64,000 nucleotides of DNA from Alphaproteobacteria bacterium. GTDB taxonomy: Bacteria > Pseudomonadota > Alphaproteobacteria > TMED109. The translations under genes were made by a program, and so were the position numbers. Shown here piece by piece: positions 26,901 to 37,162 of this stretch (position 1 is its first letter; every line of letters starts with the position of its first letter). The notes under the pieces are model-generated. The model was given only the letters and a program-made list of their open reading frames with translations. It made no database searches and had not been told where the DNA came from. The DNA lies in assembly GCA_022825705.1 (NCBI GenBank), contig JAJDWH010000010.1, forward strand, positions 124,001 through 188,000, in the 5' to 3' direction.

Positions 26901-27386
26901 GTCCTGAACCTGGTGGACAATCCCGGGTTTGCCGTCGGTCTCGAGCACGAGATCAAGGGAGCCATCCGCCGCGGCGGCGAGTGGATGGTGGCGTTCGCGC
27001 AGGTCACGGTGCCGGTGTTCACGGTGATCATGCGGCGCAGCTTCGGCGTTGCCGGCAACAACTATGCGACGCCGAATGTCCGCCCGTCCGTGCGCGTGAC
27101 CTGGCCCGCGGCGGATGTCGGCGGCATTCCCCCGGAGGGCGGGATCGAGGCGGCCTACAAGCGGCAGCTGGCCGAAGCCGCCGATCCCGTGGCGTTCCGC
27201 GACGAGCTGATGGCCCGGATCGAGAGCGTGCGAGGCCCGGTGGGGCCGCTGTCGAAATTTCAGATCGAGGAGATGATCGATCCTCGGGACACGCGGTGGC
27301 TGGTTTGCGAGTGGCTGGAGACGGCGTGGCGCGTGCTGTCGCATCCCGACCGACTGGCACCGCGCGCCCTGCAGTTTCGGCCGTGA
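23949..27386 (+). CDS. Single-chain biotin-dependent acyl-CoA carboxylase
   Basis: This 1145-aa protein carries a whole acyl-CoA carboxylase in one chain. A biotin carboxylase ([19 protein letters not shown]-grasp [14 protein letters not shown] near residue 166; [20 protein letters not shown]) is followed by a biotinyl domain with Lys541 in SAMKMESQ, and then by both carboxyltransferase halves ([42 protein letters not shown]). Most bacteria split these over two or more subunits. The layout resembles single-chain long-chain acyl-CoA carboxylases, so long, medium or propionyl-CoA are possible substrates. The start at 23949 matches the family N-terminus; 23895 is an in-frame alternative. Confidence 0.94.
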   Translation: MSQFKRVLVSNRGEIAIRIAKAASTLGIETVGVYAPADALSLHTRMMSEAREIRSDAADPVRAYLDAGAIVRIARETGCDCVHPGYGFLAENEPFAQACADEGLAFVGPPPAALALFGDKIRARALADSLGIPVVPGARTEAASADDARSLAANLGYPVVLKAALGGGGRGMRAVHAPEHMAEAFERCRSEAAAAFGDGTLFLEKLVERPRHIEVQILADSHGAVVHLHERDCSVQLRNQKVVECAPAPRLDEAVRERLFADAVTLARAAEFVNAGTVEFLISPETGRHYFIECNPRLQVEHAVTEQITGVDLVEAQFEIAGGASLASLGLDGQAAVGPPRGHAVQARVVARGTGAINAYKEPAGPGVRVDACGYLGYAPPPQFDPLLAKVIGAAGRRSPGGDQAASFQSAVDRTRRALDEFHVGGVATNLAQLQAILAHPDVRAGDARTTLLEETPALLAPTSAANGGLLDLLRQQATLAGLSMADGRSSGPIAAASPLGIEPGQQAVMCSMAGSVTELRAREGAQVAAGEALLIVSAMKMESQVSAPCAGIVVAVQPLQPGDSVDSGEVVAVIRPSGDVAPAPSGADGADTWGPQLHEVAAMRNLALRRLAPGSEDPGVVRQRARGKLTCRERIDLLLDDGTFREIGSVAGFASYGDDGSVAAFTPASHVGGWGKIEGRSAVVCADDFTSRGGHADGAIAAKSHHLDKLALEMRVPSVRLLDGSSGGGSVAAMVPAQQRHGERSAKESSGAIQAGQPRVAGEGGSYLPAHLGSSMYTEQLATVPVVNMLLGSVVGIGAAKAVLGHFSVMARDTAQLFVAGPPVVRHAMGYDITKEDLGGWHIHCRNGSVDNLAETEEEAAALTRRFLSYLPPSVYDAPPVQAPDPGDPPDRREEELFTIVPRKRTATFDLRHAIGLLADKGSFFEIGPLWGTDQVTGFVRFNGYPMGVIGSDSQHANGGALTADGCSKLRRHLDLCDLFHLPVLNLVDNPGFAVGLEHEIKGAIRRGGEWMVAFAQVTVPVFTVIMRRSFGVAGNNYATPNVRPSVRVTWPAADVGGIPPEGGIEAAYKRQLAEAADPVAFRDELMARIESVRGPVGPLSKFQIEEMIDPRDTRWLVCEWLETAWRVLSHPDRLAPRALQFRP

Positions 27387-27443
27387 CGGCGGCATCTCGG
27401 CTGATCGGCTATTGTTCGCGGGAGATCGTTCAGGCCGGGCTGT

Positions 27444-27472
27444 TTGACTCGAACGGGAGCGCCGTTCTATAC
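27444..27472 (+). promoter_or_regulatory. Sigma-70-like promoter for the rpmH operon
   Basis: TTGACT (27444-27449) is followed after 17 bases by CTATAC (27467-27472), 70 bases upstream of rpmH. Spacing and both hexamers fit a housekeeping promoter, as expected for rpmH-rnpA. Confidence 0.6.
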
Positions 27473-27541
27473 GGCTTGCGTCGCCCTAGATGCGGTTGTG
27501 CCACGGCGGATCGGGCTCGGGTGAAGCTCCGGAGACAGTTC

Positions 27542-27676
27542 ATGAAACGCACGTATCAACCGAGTCGGCTGGTCCGCAAGAGACGGCACGGGTTTCGCGC
27601 CCGCATGGCCACCAAGGCTGGCCGCCGGGTGCTTGCCAACCGACGGGCCAGGGGCCGCAAGAAACTGACCGCCTGA
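27542..27676 (+). CDS. rpmH: Ribosomal protein bL34
   Basis: The 44-aa sequence opens [20 protein letters not shown] and ends GRKKLTA, an unmistakable bL34, a component of the large ribosomal subunit. It lies immediately upstream of rnpA, the universal bacterial arrangement. A longer in-frame open frame upstream is not part of the gene. Confidence 0.98.
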   Translation: MKRTYQPSRLVRKRRHGFRARMATKAGRRVLANRRARGRKKLTA

Positions 27677-27680
27677 CCGG

Positions 27681-28037
27681 GTGGTGCGCCCGCTTCCGAG
27701 GCTTCGGTATCGGAAGGATTTCCAGCGACTGCGTCGCCGGGGCCGAAGCAGTGTGGCGCCGGGCCTGGTGCTGCAGAGCGCACCGAACGGTCTGGGCTGC
27801 GTGGTGCGCGTCGGGTTCACGGCGAGTCGCAAGGTGGGGAATGCGGTAAAGCGGAACCGCGCACGCCGCCGCCTGGTGGCACTGGCAGACCTAATGCTTC
27901 CGCAGCTCGCAGTTCCTGGCCGCGACTATGTCCTCATCGCCCGTCGGGAGACCGGTGACCGTCCATGGGACGAGCTTCGCGAGGACCTGATTCACGTGCT
28001 TGAGCGGGTGCACGCCAGGGGAAGGAACCGATCGTGA
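27681..28037 (+). CDS. rnpA: Ribonuclease P protein component
   Basis: This 118-aa basic protein partners the RNase P RNA in maturing tRNA 5' ends. The conserved RNR motif is clear ([15 protein letters not shown]), and the N-terminus ([14 protein letters not shown]) is typical. The start is a GTG four bases after the rpmH stop. Its stop overlaps the yidD start (GTGA), giving coupled expression. Confidence 0.95.
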   Translation: MVRPLPRLRYRKDFQRLRRRGRSSVAPGLVLQSAPNGLGCVVRVGFTASRKVGNAVKRNRARRRLVALADLMLPQLAVPGRDYVLIARRETGDRPWDELREDLIHVLERVHARGRNRS

Positions 28038-28282
28038 CCAAAGCGAGTGTTCCGGTCCGGGCGCTCTGTGTGCTGATTTGGGCGTATCGGCTCTTCGTGT
28101 CCCCGGTACTTGCGCCCTCCTGCCGCTACGCGCCGACCTGTTCGGGCTACGCGCTTGAGGCCTTGCGCCGTCATGGCGCCGTCCGCGGATCAGTCCTGGC
28201 TGTGCGGCGCATCCTTCGTTGCCATCCCTGGGCTGACGGCGGCTTCGATCCAGTCCCCGAGACCGAGTCCGGCCGGCCGTGA
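28034..28282 (+). CDS. yidD: Membrane protein insertion efficiency factor YidD
   Basis: The 82-aa protein has the YidD pattern: [35 protein letters not shown] and [18 protein letters not shown]. It assists YidC in inserting inner-membrane proteins. The GTG start overlaps rnpA, and the stop overlaps the yidC start, so the three are translated together. Confidence 0.96.
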   Translation: MTKASVPVRALCVLIWAYRLFVSPVLAPSCRYAPTCSGYALEALRRHGAVRGSVLAVRRILRCHPWADGGFDPVPETESGRP

Positions 28283-29982
28283 CCGACCAGAAGAACCTGC
28301 TGCTTGCGATCGTCCTGTCGATCGCCGTCCTGTTCGTGTTCCAGGCCCTGTTTCCCACTGAACCGCCACCGCCACCCCCGCCATCCGCGACCGATGAGGA
28401 CGGGCGCCCGGCGCCCGGCGCAGTGCCGGTGCCCATGCTCTCGGTTCCTGCCGACCGGTCCGAGGTGCTCGCGGAATCCGCGCGCTTCCCGATCAACCCG
28501 GGCCGCGACCGCGGGCGCGTTTCCGGATCGATCGCGCTGCAGGGACTCCGCCTGGATGACCTGACGCTGCTCGGCTACATGCAGGAAGTGGGGGGCAGCG
28601 AGGAGATCGTGCTGCTCTCGCCTGCCGGCGGACCGATGCCGTACTTCGCCGAGTTCGGCTGGGTGAACGCTGCCGGCGGCAGCGTGGGGGTGCCGGATTC
28701 CGATTCGATATGGGTGTCGGAGGACGGCAAGCGTCTGGATGCCGGCGAACCGGTCACGTTTCGCTGGATCAATGAAGTCGGGGTGGAGTTCCGGCAGACC
28801 CTGGAGCTGGACGAGAACTATCTGTTCAAGGTGACGCTTTCGGTGGCCAACCCCACGGCGGAGGAACTCGCACTCCACCCGTTCGGTTTCGTCCGGCGGG
28901 AGGAGCTGCCCGATCTGGTCGGCTTCTACATCCTCCATGAGGGACCCCTCGGCGTCTTCAACGAGACGCTGGAGGAGTTCGACTACGACGACCTGCTCGG
29001 GGAAGCGCCGGAAGTATTCGAGAGCACCGGCGGGTGGATCGGCATCACCGACAAGTACTGGCTAACGGCGTTGATGCCCGACCGGACCAGCGACGTGCGG
29101 GCGCGCTTCTCGGCATCGGACCGCCCCGACGACGGCGAGCGCTATCAGGTGGATTTCCTCGGGCCGGCCATGATGGTGCCGGCCGGCGGGCTGGCCACCT
29201 ACGCGACCCACTTCTTCGCCGGAGCCAAGGAGGTCGATCTTCTCGACGGGTACCGGGATGCACTCGAGATCCCGCTGTTCGATCGGGCGGTCGATTTTGG
29301 CTGGTTCTACCCGATCACCAAGCCGCTCTTCTACGTGCTCCACTGGTTCTCCGGCCTGCTCGGCAACGTCGGTCTCGCGATCCTGGCGCTGACGGTCTGC
29401 GTGCGGATCGCACTCTTCCCGCTGGCCAACCGCAGCTACAAGGCCATGAGCAGGATGAAGAAGGTCCAGCCGAAGATGATGGAGCTTCGCGACCGGTACA
29501 AGGACGACAAGCAGAAGATGCAGCAGGAGGTCATGGAACTCTACCGGCGGGAGAAGGCGAACCCGCTGTCGGGGTGCCTGCCGATTCTGCTGCAGATTCC
29601 GATCTTCTTCGCCCTCTACAAGGTGCTCTTCGTCACCTTGGAGACGCGGCATGAGCCGTTCTATCTCTGGATCCGCGATCTTTCCGCTCAGGATCCGACG
29701 ACGATCTTCAACCTGTTCGGGATCCTGCCGTTCACGCCGCCCGGCTTCCTCATGGTGGGAGCGCTGCCGCTGATCATGGGGGCCACCATGTACCTGCAGC
29801 AGAAGCTTAACCCGACACCGCCGGATCCGATGCAGGCGCGGATCATGATGGCGCTGCCGTTTGTCTTCGTCTTCATCTTCGCGCCGTTTCCGGCGGGCCT
29901 CGTCCTCTACTGGGCCTGGAACAATCTTCTCTCGATTGCCCAGCAGTGGGTCATCATGCGTCGCATGGATGCCCAGACCTGA
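28279..29982 (+). CDS. yidC: Membrane protein insertase YidC
   Basis: This 567-aa insertase has an N-terminal helix ([19 protein letters not shown]), a Pro-rich linker, a large periplasmic domain, and the conserved C-terminal membrane core from about residue 350. That core includes [40 protein letters not shown] and a last helix reading [18 protein letters not shown]. The length and the long periplasmic domain are those of Gram-negative YidC. The GTG start overlaps yidD. Confidence 0.97.
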   Translation: MTDQKNLLLAIVLSIAVLFVFQALFPTEPPPPPPPSATDEDGRPAPGAVPVPMLSVPADRSEVLAESARFPINPGRDRGRVSGSIALQGLRLDDLTLLGYMQEVGGSEEIVLLSPAGGPMPYFAEFGWVNAAGGSVGVPDSDSIWVSEDGKRLDAGEPVTFRWINEVGVEFRQTLELDENYLFKVTLSVANPTAEELALHPFGFVRREELPDLVGFYILHEGPLGVFNETLEEFDYDDLLGEAPEVFESTGGWIGITDKYWLTALMPDRTSDVRARFSASDRPDDGERYQVDFLGPAMMVPAGGLATYATHFFAGAKEVDLLDGYRDALEIPLFDRAVDFGWFYPITKPLFYVLHWFSGLLGNVGLAILALTVCVRIALFPLANRSYKAMSRMKKVQPKMMELRDRYKDDKQKMQQEVMELYRREKANPLSGCLPILLQIPIFFALYKVLFVTLETRHEPFYLWIRDLSAQDPTTIFNLFGILPFTPPGFLMVGALPLIMGATMYLQQKLNPTPPDPMQARIMMALPFVFVFIFAPFPAGLVLYWAWNNLLSIAQQWVIMRRMDAQT

Positions 29983-29990
29983 TCCGTTGC

Positions 29991-30599
29991 ATGGCCGGTG
30001 AGCTCTGGAGGATGACCGCGCGGCACCATGCCGCGGTGGCGGATCTCGCGGGCCTGCCGCCAATGGGCGCACCCGAGGTCTGTTTCGGGGGGCGGTCCAA
30101 CGTGGGCAAGTCGACCCTGCTCAACGCGGTTCTTGGCCGGCGCCAGCTGGCGCGGACGAGTTCCGTCCCCGGCCGTACCCAGCTGCTGCATTTCTACGCG
30201 CTGGGAGACGTGCTGATGCTGGTCGATCTTCCGGGCTACGGCTATGCGCGCGTGTCACGGTCCAAGGTACGGAAGTGGACGCGGTTGGCGCGGGACTACC
30301 TGCGCGGGCGTGCGAACCTGCGGCGGATGTTCCTGCTGGTGGATTCGAGACGGGGGCTGGGCACCCGCGACGAAGAAGTGATGCGAGAGCTTGACGCGGC
30401 GGCCGTGGCCTACCAGGTGGTCTTGACCAAGGCTGACGAACTGAAGGAACCTGAACTCGCAACGCGTCAGCGCGAGACCGAGGCCCGGGTCGCCACCCAT
30501 CCGGCGGCGATTCCCCAGCTTCTTGTCACGTCTGCGACGTCGGGTGTCGGGATCGACGCGGTGCGGTCGGTTCTCGCAGACTTGGCCGTTACCGAATAG
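29991..30599 (+). CDS. engB: Ribosome biogenesis GTP-binding protein EngB (YihA/YsxC)
   Basis: This 202-aa GTPase is needed for large-subunit assembly. G1 is GGRSNVGKSTLLNAV, G2 SSVPGRTQLLHFY, G3 LVDLPGYGYARVS, G4 LTKADEL and G5 VTSATSGVG. The ATG at 29991 follows yidC by 8 bases; the longer frame would overlap it. It belongs to the conserved yidC-engB-argB block of Alphaproteobacteria. Confidence 0.96.
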   Translation: MAGELWRMTARHHAAVADLAGLPPMGAPEVCFGGRSNVGKSTLLNAVLGRRQLARTSSVPGRTQLLHFYALGDVLMLVDLPGYGYARVSRSKVRKWTRLARDYLRGRANLRRMFLLVDSRRGLGTRDEEVMRELDAAAVAYQVVLTKADELKEPELATRQRETEARVATHPAAIPQLLVTSATSGVGIDAVRSVLADLAVTE

Positions 30600-30608
30600 G
30601 GTGCGCGC

Positions 30609-31529
30609 ATGTCCGAGGTCTCATCGCCCGCCACCACCGACGACGTACGTCAGGTTGCCGCTACGCTGGCGGAGGCGCTGCCGTACGCCCAGCGGCACGC
30701 CGGCCACACGTTCGTCATCAAGTACGGCGGGGCCGCGATGGGGGATCCGGTCCTCCAGTCCGCCTTTGCCCGCGACATCGTGCTCCTGAAGCAGGTTGGC
30801 ATTCATCCGGTGGTAGTGCACGGGGGCGGCCCGCAAATCGGCGCCATGCTCGAACGGCTGAAGATCAAGTCCACGTTCGTCGACGGTCTTCGGGTGACCG
30901 ACCGCCAGACGGCCGAAGTCGTCGAGATGGTGCTGTCGGGCCGGATCAACAAGCAGATCGTGTCGGATATCAATCAAGCCGGCGGGCGGGCGGTGGGTTT
31001 GTCGGGCAAGGATGCCGGATTGTTTCATGCTGAACCGCTGAGCCGCAAGGCTGAGCGTGACCCGGAATCGACCATCGAGCGCGTCCTCGACTACGGCTTT
31101 GTCGGTCGTCCGGTCGACGTGGACGGCTCGATCCTCGATCTCTTCAGCCAGTCGGACGTGGTCCCGGTGATTGCTCCGGTCGGGGGATCGCGGGACGGCG
31201 AGACGTTCAACATCAATGCGGACACCGTCGCCGGCGAGATTGCCATTGCCGTCCAGGCGACTCGGCTCTACGTCCTGACGGATGTTCCCGGCGTGCGCGG
31301 CGTGGACGGGAACCTCTTGCCGGTCATCACCGCCGCGGAGGCGCAGCGACTGATCGATAACGGCATCGTCACCGGGGGCATGATCCCGAAAGTTCGCATG
31401 TGCATGAACGCGGTGCAGGCGGGCGTTGGGGCCGCGACGATTCTGGATGGCACGACGCCGCACACGCTGCTTGTCGAGGTATTCACGAAGGCGGGAGGCG
31501 GAACCATGGTCCGCGCCGCCGACCAGTGA
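30609..31529 (+). CDS. argB: Acetylglutamate kinase
   Basis: This 306-aa kinase phosphorylates N-acetylglutamate, the second step of arginine biosynthesis. FVIKYGGAAMGDP and VVVHGGGPQIGAML form the ATP and substrate sites; FVDGLRVTDRQT and FNINADTVAGEIA are family hallmarks, and GGMIPKVRMCMNAVQAG closes the active site. It starts 9 bases after engB, and its stop overlaps the next gene's GTG. Confidence 0.97.
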   Translation: MSEVSSPATTDDVRQVAATLAEALPYAQRHAGHTFVIKYGGAAMGDPVLQSAFARDIVLLKQVGIHPVVVHGGGPQIGAMLERLKIKSTFVDGLRVTDRQTAEVVEMVLSGRINKQIVSDINQAGGRAVGLSGKDAGLFHAEPLSRKAERDPESTIERVLDYGFVGRPVDVDGSILDLFSQSDVVPVIAPVGGSRDGETFNINADTVAGEIAIAVQATRLYVLTDVPGVRGVDGNLLPVITAAEAQRLIDNGIVTGGMIPKVRMCMNAVQAGVGAATILDGTTPHTLLVEVFTKAGGGTMVRAADQ

Positions 31530-32218
31530 GTGTGCTGCTCGCAGATACGCGGTACTGGATCTTCGATCTCGACAATACGCTGTATCCGGCCGAGGCCGGG
31601 ATCACCCGTCAGAGCGGCCAGCGGATGCGGCACTTTCTCAAGGATCGACTGGCGATCTCCGATGACGAGGAGGCCCAGACGCTGCAACGCCGGTACTTTC
31701 GCGACTACGGCCTGACACTGGTCGGCTTGATCCGTCACCACGGGGTGGATGTACAGGACTACTTCGACCACGTGTACGATCTCGACCTCTCCGCCATCGC
31801 ACCATCGCCGGACCTTGCCGCTGCCCTGGCCGTGCTGCCCGGGCGACGGATGGTCTTCACCAACTCACCGACCGAGCATGCGGAGCGGGTATTGGACCGA
31901 CTTGACTGCAGGGCGCAGATCGACGCGATCTTCTCGATCCGGGATGCGGAGTTTCAAGCCAAGCCAGCGCCTGAGGCGTATCGGCGCCTGATCCGAATGC
32001 ACGCGGTGACGCCGCAGCAGGCGGTGATGTTCGAGGACATTCCGAGGAATCTGCGCCCGGCGTCCGACCTCGGGATGCGCACCGCCTGGATTCGAGGGGA
32101 TATGCCGAAACATCTGATGGACGGCCTGACCGAACGCGATTTCGATTTCGTCGTGGATGATCTCGCCGGGTTTCTGGCGCGGACGGTCGCCGAGCAGGAT
32201 TGGGGAGTTCACACATGA
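31526..32218 (+). CDS. HAD-family pyrimidine 5'-nucleotidase
   Basis: This 230-aa HAD hydrolase has motif [13 protein letters not shown], motif II VFTNSP, the Lys of motif III (AKPAPEAY) and motif [14 protein letters not shown]. Alphaproteobacteria keep this predicted pyrimidine 5'-nucleotidase between argB and dapD. The GTG at 31526 overlaps the argB stop, and the stop overlaps the dapD ATG. It probably dephosphorylates UMP, CMP or damaged pyrimidine nucleotides. Confidence 0.92.
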   Translation: MSVLLADTRYWIFDLDNTLYPAEAGITRQSGQRMRHFLKDRLAISDDEEAQTLQRRYFRDYGLTLVGLIRHHGVDVQDYFDHVYDLDLSAIAPSPDLAAALAVLPGRRMVFTNSPTEHAERVLDRLDCRAQIDAIFSIRDAEFQAKPAPEAYRRLIRMHAVTPQQAVMFEDIPRNLRPASDLGMRTAWIRGDMPKHLMDGLTERDFDFVVDDLAGFLARTVAEQDWGVHT

Positions 32219-33057
32219 CCGCCAACACGCTGGAAGCAACCATTGAGTCGGGCTGGGAGATTCGCGAGCGGGTCGATGCCAGCACGCAGGGGCCGCTACG
32301 CGAGGCCGTGACCGAAGTGCTGGCCAGGCTTGATGCCGGCGAACTGCGGGTGGCTGAAAAACGGGCCGGTGCATGGGAGGTCAACGAGTGGGCAAAGAAA
32401 GCCGTGCTGCTGTCCTTCCGGCTGTCGCCGATGTCGACCATTTCCGGTGCGGCCGGCGGGGCGCAATGGTGGGACAAGGTTGAATCCAAGTTCGCCGGGT
32501 GGACGGAGGAGCGCTTCCAGGAAGCCGGTTTTCGCGCGGTTCCGGGTAGTGTGGTCCGTCATTCGGCCTACGTGTCGCCTGCCGCGGTCCTGATGCCGTG
32601 TTTCGTGAACGTCGGAGCGTACGTGGGCGCCGGGACGATGATTGACACTTGGGCCACCGTCGGGAGTTGCGCCCAGATCGGGCGAAACTGCCACATCTCG
32701 GGCGGCGTGGGGATCGGTGGCGTGTTGGAACCGGTCCAGGCGAAGCCGGTCATCATCGAGGACAATTGCTTCATCGGCGCGCGCTCGGAGGTCGCTGAAG
32801 GCGTGATCGTCGAGGAAGGAGCGGTGCTGTCGATGGGCGTGTTCGTCGGGCAGTCCACCAAGATCGTCGATCGCGCCACCGGAGAATTCGTCCGTGGACG
32901 GGTCCCGGCGGGCGCCGTGGTGGTGCCGGGCACCCTGCCCGGCAAGTCCCTCCCGGACGGTAGGCCCGGTCCCGCACTCGCCTGCGCTGTCATCGTGAAG
33001 CGGGTCGACGCCCAGACCAGGGCAAAGACCTCGGTCAACGAACTTCTCCGCGACTGA
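32215..33057 (+). CDS. dapD: Tetrahydrodipicolinate N-succinyltransferase
   Basis: This 280-aa enzyme succinylates tetrahydrodipicolinate in the lysine/diaminopimelate pathway, feeding peptidoglycan. The hexapeptide left-handed beta-helix is visible ([20 protein letters not shown], then [19 protein letters not shown]), with the family motifs [20 protein letters not shown] and [17 protein letters not shown]. It is coupled to the HAD gene by an ATGA overlap. The desuccinylase dapE, often nearby, is not in this window. Confidence 0.97.
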   Translation: MTANTLEATIESGWEIRERVDASTQGPLREAVTEVLARLDAGELRVAEKRAGAWEVNEWAKKAVLLSFRLSPMSTISGAAGGAQWWDKVESKFAGWTEERFQEAGFRAVPGSVVRHSAYVSPAAVLMPCFVNVGAYVGAGTMIDTWATVGSCAQIGRNCHISGGVGIGGVLEPVQAKPVIIEDNCFIGARSEVAEGVIVEEGAVLSMGVFVGQSTKIVDRATGEFVRGRVPAGAVVVPGTLPGKSLPDGRPGPALACAVIVKRVDAQTRAKTSVNELLRD

Positions 33058-33475
33058 GCACGACCGGACGGCTTCAACTGCACGCCGGTTGCACCGGCTT
33101 GCCGCAGTTTGCCCGACGAATGCGCGCTTCGTAGAACCGCGCCAGTGGGCCGTCGCCCGAGCCTTTCGTGCATGATCGTGTCAAAACGTGCTAGCGAGCG
33201 TTCCGGGACATGAGTGTCCGGCCCTGATTTCGCGCGGATGCGTTTCACGAGATCCACAAATAATTTGCTCTACCAATAGCTTGCGTCGTTCCTGGTGACG
33301 CGTAGGCTGCAACGGCCTTTAGGCGGCCGAAGTAGCTTGACCTTAGCCGGGGCCGGTGCAGCACCTGAGCACGGGCCGCGCTTGTGCCAACACTGCAGCC
33401 GCCGTCACGCCTGGTCAGGCACAAAAATGCACTTTCCGGCACAGCCGCTGTCCGCCGTTCCTCGGCGTTGCGGGC
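33058..33475. other. Intergenic region after dapD
   Basis: No convincing gene. An imperfect hairpin, CCGGGACATGAGTGTCCGG near 33203, could help end the dapD operon. The small open frames here have no recognisable features. Confidence 0.5.
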
Positions 33476-34162
33476 TTATGGGCTGATCTCATCGGCCTTC
33501 GCGCCGATGAAGGCGACCTCCAGCATTGCATTTGGCAGCGGGCGCTGGAGGTTTGCGGCACTGACCGCGTCGCCGGTAAGCCATGTCTCGAATTGCTCCT
33601 CGGTATGGAGCACGACCGGCATCGCCTTCGGGTGGATGGGTCGAACTATTCCGTTGGGGGGGCAGGTCAGGAACGCCATCGCGCGGGTCGCCTCGCCGTC
33701 TGCCGCGAGATCCCGGTCGCTCGTGCGGCGCATACCGTCAGTCTTCCAGTCCCATGGACGCCAGAAACCGGGGAACGCGAATGGGGGCCGCTCGGTCGGG
33801 CCGGTCAAGCGAAACCATGCGGCAGCCTTGATCGGTCTACCGCGGGCGCCCGTGACCGTCGCAGTGGGGTGGTACTCGGCGAAGGCTGTGGCCGGCACCA
33901 GGCACCGCCGCTCCACGTTCTGGATGATCCGCCAACTCCGCTCCAGGTTCCGGGCGTTGGTGACCCAGCCGCGGGCGGTCCGCGCCCATCCCCATCGTGC
34001 CGAGACCAGTTCGCGGCGACCGTCTCGTCCCAAGCGCACGATGGGCACGTCGGCGTCCGGAAAGATAGCCGTAAGCGAGGGCAGGTTGCCCAATCGATCG
34101 ATGGCCTCGAAGAGACGCCGCATCGCCTCCTGCGGCATCGTGTTGGCGTAGAGGTTGCACAC
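33476..34162 (-). CDS. SOS response-associated peptidase (SRAP/YedK/HMCES)
   Basis: This 228-aa protein protects abasic sites in single-stranded DNA by forming a covalent crosslink through its N-terminal Cys. After Met removal Cys2 is exposed (MCNLYANT). The other active-site residues are visible: Asn69 (VTNARNLERSW), Glu96 (ATAFAEYHP) and the His of IRPIHPKAMPVVL-like sequence near residue 175. Length is normal. It stands alone with no SOS box that I can identify. Confidence 0.93.
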   Translation of the reverse strand: MCNLYANTMPQEAMRRLFEAIDRLGNLPSLTAIFPDADVPIVRLGRDGRRELVSARWGWARTARGWVTNARNLERSWRIIQNVERRCLVPATAFAEYHPTATVTGARGRPIKAAAWFRLTGPTERPPFAFPGFWRPWDWKTDGMRRTSDRDLAADGEATRAMAFLTCPPNGIVRPIHPKAMPVVLHTEEQFETWLTGDAVSAANLQRPLPNAMLEVAFIGAKADEISP

Positions 34163-34353
34163 GGAGAGTTCTCGTTCGGATCAGACGCCAGAGGTCGGCG
34201 TCACTCTAGTCGGTTGCAGCTTCTTGCGGCCAGGCTGATAAGTCGGATCTCGCATGCGCGGGCGATCGCAAACCGCGCACGTGGGCGAGCGTTCTTGCAG
34301 TGCTCAGTCGCCGCGCAATAGCCCCTTCAGGTCCATCCAGGTGTGGCGTGCGG

Positions 34354-35298
34354 TCAGCCCGCCGACTTGCCCCCCGGTCGGAAACGCTCGAGATACGCCG
34401 GCGCGATACCCTCGTACGCGGTGGGTTCTATGCCTAGGTCCGAGAGCGTGCCCGCACCGTCGGACACGACGTTGTCTCTGGCGAGCAGGCGGAGCTGGTC
34501 TCGGGTCAGTGGCGGGCTCGGCAGGCATTCCATCAGCAGGGCCGGTGGCCAAAGCAGGGCGAACGGGATCGGAACCAGCGCACAGCGGCGGCTCACCTGG
34601 TCACGGGTCCACCGTAGGATGTCGATCAGCGAACGCGCCCTGGGCCCACCCAGCTCGTAGGTCTGGCCGGCCGCCTGGGACATCGTCGCAGCTCGGAATA
34701 TGGCTTCCGCAACGTCGTTTACGTAAACCGGCTGCAAGCGGACAAGACCTCCGCCGGGTACCGGCATCGCCGGTGCAATGCGCATGACCGCTGCGAACCG
34801 GTTGAAGAACTGATCCTCGGGACCGAACACGATGCTGGGCCTCAATACCGAAGTGTCGGCGAAGCACTCCAGCGCTCGAACCTCCGCCAATCCCTTGGTG
34901 CGCGCGTAGTCCGATCGGACGGAAGGGTCTGCGCCGATGGCGGAAACGTGGACGAAGCTCGTTGCGCCGCCGCCGGCGGCCGCATTGGCGGCATTGGCGG
35001 CGCCGTCGACATGCACGGCTGCAAAGGTCTGCTTTCCCGTTTGCGCGAGGATTCCTGCGAGATTTACGACTGCTCGGGAGCCCTGGACCACTGGCAGCAG
35101 GGTTGAGGGCAGGCGCACATCGGCGGTGACAGGCACGACTTGGCCCAGCTCTCCGAGCGTCCGGAGGAATTTGGCTTGCTGCGGTCTTCGGGTGCCGGCC
35201 CGCACCCGCCAACCGGCTCTGGCAAAGCATCGGACCACCGCGCGCCCGACAAACCCGGCCGCGCCGAAAATCGTGACGATTGGTGCCGAATCAGTCAT
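34354..35298 (-). CDS. NAD(P)-binding epimerase-like protein (NDUFA9-like)
   Basis: This 314-aa atypical short-chain dehydrogenase has the Rossmann motif VTIFGAAGFVGRAVVRCFA and lacks a clear YxxxK pair beyond SDYARTKGLAEVRAL. It follows the pattern of complex I NDUFA9-like proteins in Alphaproteobacteria: VVNLAGILAQTGKQTF, SVLRPSIVFGPEDQFFNRFA and LTRDQLRLLARDNVVS. Such proteins associate with respiratory complex I or quinone biosynthesis. No nuo genes are present here. ATG at 35316 is an alternative start. Confidence 0.9.
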   Translation of the reverse strand: MTDSAPIVTIFGAAGFVGRAVVRCFARAGWRVRAGTRRPQQAKFLRTLGELGQVVPVTADVRLPSTLLPVVQGSRAVVNLAGILAQTGKQTFAAVHVDGAANAANAAAGGGATSFVHVSAIGADPSVRSDYARTKGLAEVRALECFADTSVLRPSIVFGPEDQFFNRFAAVMRIAPAMPVPGGGLVRLQPVYVNDVAEAIFRAATMSQAAGQTYELGGPRARSLIDILRWTRDQVSRRCALVPIPFALLWPPALLMECLPSPPLTRDQLRLLARDNVVSDGAGTLSDLGIEPTAYEGIAPAYLERFRPGGKSAG

Positions 35299-35804
35299 TG
35301 GTCGCAACTGGGTCACAGATGGCTAATGCCCGTGATGGCGGAGGGCTGGCTGTTCTGGATCTTGAGCTGATTTGCAAGCCGGCGAACCGGCCTGGTGCAC
35401 GAGAATCATAGTCCAACATATAGCTCTCAACGGGGCCCTCTGTGACCCGGAAGCCTTCCCATGGTGGCTGGCACGAAGAAAACGATGACGCACGGCCTGA
35501 GGCCAACCTCGTCTCAATTGTGAAGAAACGCCCGCACGCGGTCGCGGCGGCGGCCTCACGCTCGACGAGACGGACTTCGTGCACTGTCAGATGCCTTCGG
35601 CAGAACCCATCCCTGGCGGTAGGCAGGCGGCGAGCGTTGCGAAACCGCACGCGGTGATTTTTCCCGACAGGCTGGGTGCTTTGGTGAACCAACCCGGGGT
35701 TTTCCTTGTTTCCGGGCCCGGAGGGCGTACGGACCGATCGTGAAGCGTGGCGGCCGGACTGCAGAACGCGATCAATGCGGTCATCGACTAGCGCAGCCGG
35801 TGCC
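35299..35804. other. Region without a recognisable gene
   Basis: About 500 bases between convergent or unrelated genes. A 173-aa minus-strand frame (35291-35812) overlaps both neighbours and shows no family features. It may hold an eroded gene, because parts such as WEGFRVTEGPVESYMLDYD look protein-like, but I cannot assign it. Confidence 0.4.
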
Positions 35805-36956
35805 TCAGCCAACGTCGGGAGGCGGCTCTTCCCGACTGCGGGGGCCCGCTGCAGTATTTTCGCCTTCCTGCGCGACGTCCCCGGCGAGGTGCACGGTGGA
35901 CGTCGGGAACGCTATCTCGGCGCCGTGGCTTGCAATGATCTCGGCGATGCGCAGCAGCACGTCCTGCTTTACTTGATGGTACTGCGCCCAGTCGGTCGTG
36001 CGCGTGTAGCAATAGACGAAGAAGTCGAGCGAGGACGGGGCGAAGGCGTCGAAGTTGACCATCAGGAACTTGTCGGCGTCGATATCGGCGTGCGCACGCA
36101 GCATCGCCTCGACGTCGCCCACGATGGCGCCCATTCTTGCGACATCGTCATAGCGGATGCCGATGGTTTCGTAGATACGGCGGTTCCGCATGCGCGAAGG
36201 ATTTTCCACCGCGATATTGGCGAACGCGCTATTGGGGATGTACAGCGGCCGGGTGTCGAAGCCACGGATCACCGTCAGGCGCCATCCAATGCGCTCCACG
36301 GTGCCTTCGATCTGGCGGTCAGGCGAGCGAATCCAGTCTCCGATCGCAAAGGGGCGGTCAAGGTAGATCATCAGTCCACCGAAGAAGTTCGCGAGCAGGT
36401 CCTTCGCCGCGAAGCCAACCGCGATGCCGCCAATTCCGCCGAAGGCAAGCACGCCGGAGATGCTGAACCCGAGGGTCTGCAACGCCACCAGGAAGGCGGT
36501 GATCATCACGGAGAGCCGGAGCAACTTGACGATTGCATCGAGGGTGGCCCGGTCCACCTCCTCGCCCTTGCCTTCCCGATCTGCAATGAAATTGACTTCA
36601 GCGATACGAATGAACCGCACCGGGAACCACGCGACTGCCGCGATAAGGCCCACATCCCGGATCGGGTCGACCGCTTCGAAAATGGTGGCCCCGACCTCGT
36701 TCTGGATGATTTCGATCGCGAACGCGATGCCTGCGACCCAGAGGAACACGCGCAGAGGCGGGCCGATCGCTTCGACGAGGCTCTCATCCCACACGCTGGG
36801 AGTGCGCTTGAGGGTTGGATGCAACCGCGCCACCAGGCGGCTCGAGGCGAACGCAAGCAGGGCAGTCGCAAGGACCACCACGAACACCTGCACCACCCAC
36901 GACCCGAGGCCGATGGTGCTCAGGAGCTGGATGAGAGTTTCATTACCGTTCGTCAT
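35805..36956 (-). CDS. MscS-family mechanosensitive ion channel
   Basis: This 383-aa membrane protein gates under membrane tension to release solutes on osmotic downshock. Several N-terminal helices (VVQVFVVVLATALLAFASS, VFLWVAGIAFAIEIIQ) precede the pore helix (VLAFGGIGGIAVGFAAKDLL, NFFGGLMIYLDRPFAIGDWI) and the beta domain (EGTVERIGWRLTVIRGFD, IPNSAFANIAVENPSRM). The start at 36956 was chosen over 37028 because the extra residues are not hydrophobic. It is a single gene. Confidence 0.95.
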   Translation of the reverse strand: MTNGNETLIQLLSTIGLGSWVVQVFVVVLATALLAFASSRLVARLHPTLKRTPSVWDESLVEAIGPPLRVFLWVAGIAFAIEIIQNEVGATIFEAVDPIRDVGLIAAVAWFPVRFIRIAEVNFIADREGKGEEVDRATLDAIVKLLRLSVMITAFLVALQTLGFSISGVLAFGGIGGIAVGFAAKDLLANFFGGLMIYLDRPFAIGDWIRSPDRQIEGTVERIGWRLTVIRGFDTRPLYIPNSAFANIAVENPSRMRNRRIYETIGIRYDDVARMGAIVGDVEAMLRAHADIDADKFLMVNFDAFAPSSLDFFVYCYTRTTDWAQYHQVKQDVLLRIAEIIASHGAEIAFPTSTVHLAGDVAQEGENTAAGPRSREEPPPDVG

Positions 36957-37162
36957 TCGATCGGGTTCACCGTGAACGCGGTTGGGCAGGGTTGCGACAG
37001 CAGCGACGAATCGCTCTGCCGCACGCAATCAGCCCAACATCTTGCAGGCTTGGCTCGCGTTGCCAAGATGCCTGGCCAGATTTCCCCGTGCTCCCGTGGC
37101 ACGGATGGTCTTCGGTTCCTTGCTCACGCCCGTTCTCGGATTGGGACCGTGCGAGCCTCCCG

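Noticed and set aside
23826..27395. Long minus-strand frames of 639 and 509 aa
   Set aside because: Antisense shadows of the carboxylase, a known effect of high-GC third codon positions.
29946..30599. Longer start for engB
   Set aside because: It would overlap the end of yidC by 37 bases; the ATG at 29991 matches the family start.
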